Assembly (NCBI RefSeq): GCF_003369445.1
Contig: NZ_QRCU01000069.1
Location: 1-39,797, forward strand
Source of the DNA: Arthrobacter silvisoli
GTDB lineage: Bacteria > Actinomycetota > Actinomycetes > Actinomycetales > Micrococcaceae
Reading direction: 5' to 3'
DNA length: 39,797 bases
A program made the position numbers and the translations under genes. Positions 35,800 through 39,797 of the stretch are shown here, one piece after another. Numbering within the stretch: position 1 is the stretch's first letter; each line of letters starts with the position of its first letter. The notes below the pieces were generated by a model. It did not search any database. It was not told the DNA's origin and saw nothing but the letters and a program-made list of their open reading frames with translations.

Positions 35800-38028
35800 A
35801 TGCACGACGCTGATTTGCTCCACGAACGCGAGTACGTGGCCGGGCTCTATGCACGGCTGGACGAACTGCGGGAAGAGAAACGGAGCCAGCTGGCACAAGT
35901 CCGCCGCGCCGGCGCGGTGGGCACCATGCAGAATGTCTCCGAACGCGATGCCTTCGCGGCCCTGTACGAGGACCGCCTGGCCCAGCTCGACGCCGTCGAC
36001 GAACGCCTCGTCTTCGGACGCCTCGACCTCGATTCCGGCGAAGCGCAATACATCGGCCGCATCGGCCTGTCCACGCCGGACCTGCAGCGGCTCATGGTCG
36101 ACTGGCGTGCCCCCGAGGCCGGACACTTCTACCAGGCCACCGCCTTCGACCGGCAGGGCGTCCGCCGCCGCCGGCACCTGATCCTGCAGGGCCGCGAGGT
36201 CAAGGCGATCGAGGACGACGTCCTGGACACCGCCATGCTGGACGGCAGCGAATCCATGCAGGGGGAGGGCGCGTTGCTGGCAGCCCTGAACTCCAAGCGC
36301 ACCGGGCGCATGTCGGACATCGTGGGAACCATCCAGGCCGAACAGGACCGCATCATCCGCTCGGCCATGTCCGGAGCGCTGGTGGTCCAAGGCGGCCCCG
36401 GAACCGGCAAGACCGCCGTCGCGCTGCACCGCGCCGCCTATCTGCTGTACACCCACCGGGATCGGCTGAAGTCCGCCGGCGTGCTCCTGGTAGGCCCGTC
36501 GTCGTCCTTCATGCATTACATCGAACGCGTACTGCCGTCCCTCGGCGAGACCGGTGTCGTCATGACCAGCCTCGGCAAGCTCATGCCCGGCATCAGCGCC
36601 GTCCCCGAAGAGGACCCGGCCGTCGCCTCCCTCAAGGGCAGCCTGGACATGGCCGCGGTCGTCGCGAACGCCGTCGCGAACCGCCAGCGCACCCCTGCCG
36701 AAGACCGCTTCCTCGAGGTCGATTCCCGCAAGCTCAAGCTCACGGTCAGGCAGGTCAAGCGCGCCCGCGAACGGGCCCGCGCCACCGGCAAGCCGCACAA
36801 CGAGGCCCGCGTGACCTTCGTGAAGATCCTGCTCCGCGAACTCACTGAGCAGCTCACGGACATGGTGGAGGCGGCCAACCTCGGCAACAACGCCGACCGC
36901 GCCTACCTGGCCGAGGACGTCCGCACCGCCCGGGACGTCCGCATCGCCCTGAACCTGTGCTGGATGCCGATGACGCCGGAGAAGCTGATCTCCGAACTCT
37001 TCAGCAAGCCGGCCATCCTGGAGGCCTGCACCCCGGACCTCAGCCCGGAACAGCGCGCCCTGCTGCTCCGCCCGGCCGACGCCCCGTGGACCGAAGCCGA
37101 CGTCCCGCTGCTCGATGAAGCGGCCGAACTCCTCGGTGAACTGGACGCCGCTGCCGGACGGGGCCTGGCCCAGCAGGAACAGGACCGCGCCCGCGATCTC
37201 GCCAATGCCAAGCAGACCCTGGCGAACATGGAAGCCATGGGCGTCAACGTCCTCATGACCGCCGAGGAACTGGCCGAACAGAACCAGGAACGCGAAACGC
37301 GCCTTACCGCCGCCGAACGCGCCGTCAGCGACCGCACGTGGGCCTTCGGGCACATCGTGGTCGATGAAGCCCAGGAACTTTCGCCCATGCAGTGGCGCCT
37401 CCTGGTCCGCCGCTGCCCGCTGAAGTCCTTCACGATCGTCGGCGACATCGCCCAGACCAGCGCCGCGGCCGGTGCCAATTCCTGGCACAGCGCCCTCGCG
37501 CCGTCGTTCGGTGACCGCTGGCAGCTCGAAGAGCTCACGGTCAACTACCGCACGCCCTCGCAGATCGCCGAAGCCGCCGTGCGCATGGCCAACCGGGCCG
37601 GCCTGGTCGTCTCGGCGCCCAAGGCCGTCCGGGAAGGACGCTGGAACCCGCTCGTGGACCGGGTGGCGGAGGAGGCGATCGTCTCCCGCCTGCTCGAGGT
37701 GCTCCCCGGGGAACTGGACGTGCTCGACGGCGGCCTGCTCGCCGTGATCGCCGATGGCGCCCTGCTGCCCGCGGCTGCCACAGCCCTGCGCGGCGCCTAC
37801 GGCCACCGCGTGGGAAGCGGTGCCGGCAGCTACGAACAGGACATCGTGGTGATCAGCCCGAAGGAAGCCAAGGGCCTGGAATTCGACGGTGTCGTGGTTC
37901 TGGAACCGGCCGACATGCTCAACCACGAGCACGGGAAGGTCGGGGACCTGTACGTCGCCATGACCCGTCCGACGCAGCGCCTGCGGCTCATCACCTCGGC
38001 GCCGCTGCCGACCGGAATCGAACGCTGA
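35800..38028 (+). CDS. HelD-like RNA polymerase-recycling ATPase (UvrD/Rep-like)
   Basis: A 742-residue SF1 ATPase lacking several helicase domains. The N-terminal antiparallel coiled coil (about 1-65, rich in Glu/Arg) reaches into RNA polymerase in characterised HelD proteins. 'VDWRAPEAGHFYQAT' near 100 is a HelD signature. Walker A GGPGTGKT is at 198-205, Walker B/DEAQ 'HIVVDEAQELSPMQW' near 520, and the last motifs 'VISPKEAKGLEFDGVVV' and 'DLYVAMTRPTQRL' near the end. In mycobacteria and Streptomyces such proteins strip stalled polymerase from DNA, and some (HelR) give rifamycin tolerance. This size fits class II actinobacterial HelD. Which subgroup it belongs to cannot be settled by eye. 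Upstream of tyrS and the rRNA operon. Confidence 0.88.
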   Translation: MHDADLLHEREYVAGLYARLDELREEKRSQLAQVRRAGAVGTMQNVSERDAFAALYEDRLAQLDAVDERLVFGRLDLDSGEAQYIGRIGLSTPDLQRLMVDWRAPEAGHFYQATAFDRQGVRRRRHLILQGREVKAIEDDVLDTAMLDGSESMQGEGALLAALNSKRTGRMSDIVGTIQAEQDRIIRSAMSGALVVQGGPGTGKTAVALHRAAYLLYTHRDRLKSAGVLLVGPSSSFMHYIERVLPSLGETGVVMTSLGKLMPGISAVPEEDPAVASLKGSLDMAAVVANAVANRQRTPAEDRFLEVDSRKLKLTVRQVKRARERARATGKPHNEARVTFVKILLRELTEQLTDMVEAANLGNNADRAYLAEDVRTARDVRIALNLCWMPMTPEKLISELFSKPAILEACTPDLSPEQRALLLRPADAPWTEADVPLLDEAAELLGELDAAAGRGLAQQEQDRARDLANAKQTLANMEAMGVNVLMTAEELAEQNQERETRLTAAERAVSDRTWAFGHIVVDEAQELSPMQWRLLVRRCPLKSFTIVGDIAQTSAAAGANSWHSALAPSFGDRWQLEELTVNYRTPSQIAEAAVRMANRAGLVVSAPKAVREGRWNPLVDRVAEEAIVSRLLEVLPGELDVLDGGLLAVIADGALLPAAATALRGAYGHRVGSGAGSYEQDIVVISPKEAKGLEFDGVVVLEPADMLNHEHGKVGDLYVAMTRPTQRLRLITSAPLPTGIER

Positions 38029-38072
38029 CGTCCGCCGCAGTCTCCACGGCGGGGAAGCGCCCGCAATCCTGC

Positions 38073-38085
38073 TAACTTAGAACTC
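38073..38085 (+). promoter_or_regulatory. -10 element of a leaderless promoter (tyrS)
   Basis: TAACTT (38073-38078) ends 7 nt before GTG 38086, with no Shine-Dalgarno. Confidence 0.45.
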
Positions 38086-39396
38086 GTGTCACACGTAAAC
38101 AGCCTCGAGTCCCAGCACAACGACCCGGGCTTCGCCAACATCTGGCAGGAGCTCAAATGGCGCGGCCTTGTCCACGTTTCCACCGATGAGGCGGAACTGG
38201 AAAAGCTGCTCGCCGGAGACCCGATCACCTATTACTGTGGCTTCGACCCGACTGCGCCGTCCCTGCACCTGGGCAACCTCGTGCAGCTCCTGGTCATGCG
38301 CCGCCTGCAGCTCGCCGGCCACAAGCCGCTCGGTCTGGTGGGCGGTTCCACCGGCCTTATCGGTGACCCGCGTCCGACGGCGGAACGTACCCTGAACACG
38401 AAGGACACTGTGGCCGAATGGGTCGGCTACCTGCAGGCACAGGTCCGCCGCTTCCTCAGCTTCGAGGGCGACAACGCGGCCCGCATGGTCAACAACCTGG
38501 ACTGGACCGCGCCGCTGAGCGCCATCGACTTCCTGCGCGAAATCGGCAAGCACTTCCGTGTCAGCACGATGTTGCGCAAGGACGCCGTCGCCTCCCGCCT
38601 GAGCTCCGAGGAGGGCATCAGCTACACCGAGTTCAGCTACCAGATCCTGCAGGGCATGGACTACCTCCAGCTCAACCGCGACTACGGCTGCGTGCTGCAG
38701 ACGGGCGGCTCGGACCAGTGGGGCAACCTGACCAGCGGCACCGAACTGATCCGCAAGGTGGATGGCAAGAGCGTGCACGCCCTGGGCACCCCCCTGATTA
38801 CCAACGCCGACGGCACCAAGTTCGGCAAGAGCGAAGGCAACGCCATCTGGCTCGACGCAGCCATGTGCAGCCCGTACGCGTTCTACCAGTTCTGGCTGAA
38901 CACCGCGGACGCCGACGTCGTGGACCGCCTCAAGGTCTTCACCTTCCTCAGCCGCGCCGAAATCGAAGAGCTGGAGAAGTCCGTCGCCGAGCGTCCTTTC
39001 GCCCGCGAAGGCCAGCGGAAGCTCGCCTACGAAGTCACCTCCCTGGTGCACGGTGTCGAAGCGACCGAGAAGGTCATCGCCGCCTCCGCCGCGGTCTTCG
39101 GCAACGGAGACCTCAGCGTCCTGGACGAAGCAACCCTTGCTGCCGCCACCGCTGAACTCCCTTCGGCAAAGATCGACGCCGGCGGCCTGGGCATCATCGA
39201 CCTGCTCGTCGCCTCCGGCCTTTCCGACAGCAAGTCCGCCGCCCGTCGCACCGTGGGGGAGGGCGGCGCCTACGTCAACAACGCCAAAGTGACCGACCCC
39301 GACGCCGTCATCGCGCAAGACGAACTGCTCCATGGCCGCTACCTCCTGCTCCGCCGGGGCAAGAAGAACCTGGCCACCGTGGAAGTAAACGCCTGA
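38086..39396 (+). CDS. tyrS: Tyrosyl-tRNA synthetase
   Basis: Class I synthetase charging tRNA-Tyr. The HIGH-type motif is HLGN at 61-64, and the KMSKS-type loop is KFGKS at 245-249. 'YCGFDPTAPSLHLGN', 'LQGMDYLQLN' and 'QTGGSDQWGNLTSG' form the tyrosine pocket. The C-terminal S4 RNA-binding domain spans about 370-432 ('LLVASGLSDSKSAARRTVGEGGAYVNNAKV'). 436 residues, normal. GTG start preceded by a -10 hexamer only 7 nt away. It is the last protein gene before an rRNA operon, a common actinobacterial arrangement. Confidence 0.97.
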   Translation: MSHVNSLESQHNDPGFANIWQELKWRGLVHVSTDEAELEKLLAGDPITYYCGFDPTAPSLHLGNLVQLLVMRRLQLAGHKPLGLVGGSTGLIGDPRPTAERTLNTKDTVAEWVGYLQAQVRRFLSFEGDNAARMVNNLDWTAPLSAIDFLREIGKHFRVSTMLRKDAVASRLSSEEGISYTEFSYQILQGMDYLQLNRDYGCVLQTGGSDQWGNLTSGTELIRKVDGKSVHALGTPLITNADGTKFGKSEGNAIWLDAAMCSPYAFYQFWLNTADADVVDRLKVFTFLSRAEIEELEKSVAERPFAREGQRKLAYEVTSLVHGVEATEKVIAASAAVFGNGDLSVLDEATLAAATAELPSAKIDAGGLGIIDLLVASGLSDSKSAARRTVGEGGAYVNNAKVTDPDAVIAQDELLHGRYLLLRRGKKNLATVEVNA

Positions 39397-39453
39397 TTCC
39401 GCGCCCGCCGGTGTGTTCTTGACCGGACGACTGCACGCCTTTCCGCAGCTGAC

Positions 39454-39482
39454 TTGCGCAGCCGCGGGGAGGCGTGTAGTGT
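39454..39482 (+). promoter_or_regulatory. Candidate rRNA operon promoter
   Basis: TTGCGC (39454-39459), a 17-nt spacer, and TAGTGT (39477-39482) lie 58 nt after tyrS and at the head of the rRNA leader. It is the only well-spaced promoter seen in this gap; additional promoters in the AT-rich part are possible. Confidence 0.5.
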
Positions 39483-39797
39483 TTGTTGGGTTGCCACCAC
39501 TGAGGGGCAGCAGCCACCCATTGATTCTGAAAAATCCGCCTCCGGCAAGTGCCAGGAAATCGGATTATTTGGAGTCTCTTGGTGGGGAATCTGATTCGCG
39601 AAAGTGAATTCGGGAGAAATTCCCGGATTTGCAAAGTGAAATCGGATGAAATAAGATTGAAACATCGCAGCGAAGAAAACCGGAATGAAGATTCCGAAGA
39701 GTATTCGAATTGCTTCTGTTGTTTGAGAACTCAATAGTGTGCCAAGTTTGTTGATACCGATTTTTATTGAATTGGTTGGATTTGCCGGGCTGCATCA
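39483..39797 (+). ncRNA. Precursor rRNA (16S) leader, truncated by the window edge
   Basis: About 315 nt of leader with sharply lower GC than the rest of the window from about 39515 on, no credible gene, and several short inverted repeats (for example CGGGA/TCCCG near 39611-39627). The last 80 nt contain the conserved antitermination block and the T-rich stretch that precede 16S rRNA in actinobacteria. The mature 16S start is not within the window. Confidence 0.75.
39719..39740 (+). promoter_or_regulatory. rrn boxA antitermination site
   Basis: The sequence around TTGAGAACTCAATAGTGT (39723-39740) matches the boxA region found just upstream of 16S rRNA in Micrococcaceae and mycobacteria, where Nus factors load to prevent premature termination. 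Confidence 0.75.

Noticed and set aside
39549..39737. Short open frame in the region after tyrS
   Set aside because: Lies inside the rRNA leader, has no ribosome binding site, and its translation resembles no known protein.

Overview
The window is chromosomal DNA from a high-GC actinobacterium, most likely a member of the Micrococcaceae (Arthrobacter/Pseudarthrobacter type). The evidence is strong GC bias at third codon positions, many GTG starts, a mycothiol-dependent-enzyme family protein, an LppM-type lipoprotein, an Rv2578c-type radical SAM protein, and the order infC-rpmI-rplT-rRNA methyltransferase ... pheST ... argCJBDFRGH ... tyrS, which is also the broad order on the Mycobacterium tuberculosis chromosome. 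No phage, transposon, CRISPR array or tRNA gene was seen.

Layout. 1-4960: a DUF1844 protein (minus), the translation operon infC-rpmI-rplT with a structured leader and an ATT start for infC, a SpoU-type RNA methyltransferase and a cation-diffusion transporter closed by a strong bidirectional terminator. 4997-10768: small housekeeping and stress units: an MFS transporter, a Nudix hydrolase, a radical SAM protein whose promoter carries a near-perfect actinobacterial LexA box, pyroglutamyl peptidase, a SIMPL protein coupled to an uncharacterised HExxH protein, and an LppM-type lipoprotein. 10769-14585: pheST with a leader hairpin and a terminator. 14630-20753: the most interesting block, a phosphopantetheinyl transferase (plus strand) converging on an M1 metallopeptidase and a 1310-residue single-module, membrane-bound peptide synthetase of the Pls/PosA (epsilon-poly-lysine synthetase) type. 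The adenylation-pocket residues read from the sequence are almost the known lysine code. 20775-22951: a quinone oxidoreductase-like enzyme and a fatty-acid desaturase. 23095-31909: the complete arginine pathway argC-J-B-D-F-R, then argG-H, with ARG-box-like operators before argC and argG. 31913-35641: a mycothiol-dependent-enzyme family protein, an Ada/AlkA fusion glycosylase, a divergent AAG-type 3-methyladenine glycosylase and a GNAT acetyltransferase. 35759-39396: a HelD-like RNA polymerase-recycling ATPase and tyrS. 39397-39797: the promoter and AT-rich leader of a ribosomal RNA operon whose 16S gene lies just beyond the right edge.

How the parts fit. The synthetase needs its carrier serine converted by a phosphopantetheinyl transferase, and in known epsilon-poly-lysine producers an M1-type aminopeptidase trims the polymer. 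The three neighbouring genes therefore look like a maker, activator and trimmer set (inference). Two structurally unrelated alkylation-repair glycosylases, an SOS-type radical SAM gene and a MutT-like hydrolase give the window a secondary genome-maintenance theme. At least eight genes show a TANNNT hexamer 6-7 nt before the start codon, the signature of leaderless mRNAs that is common in actinobacteria.
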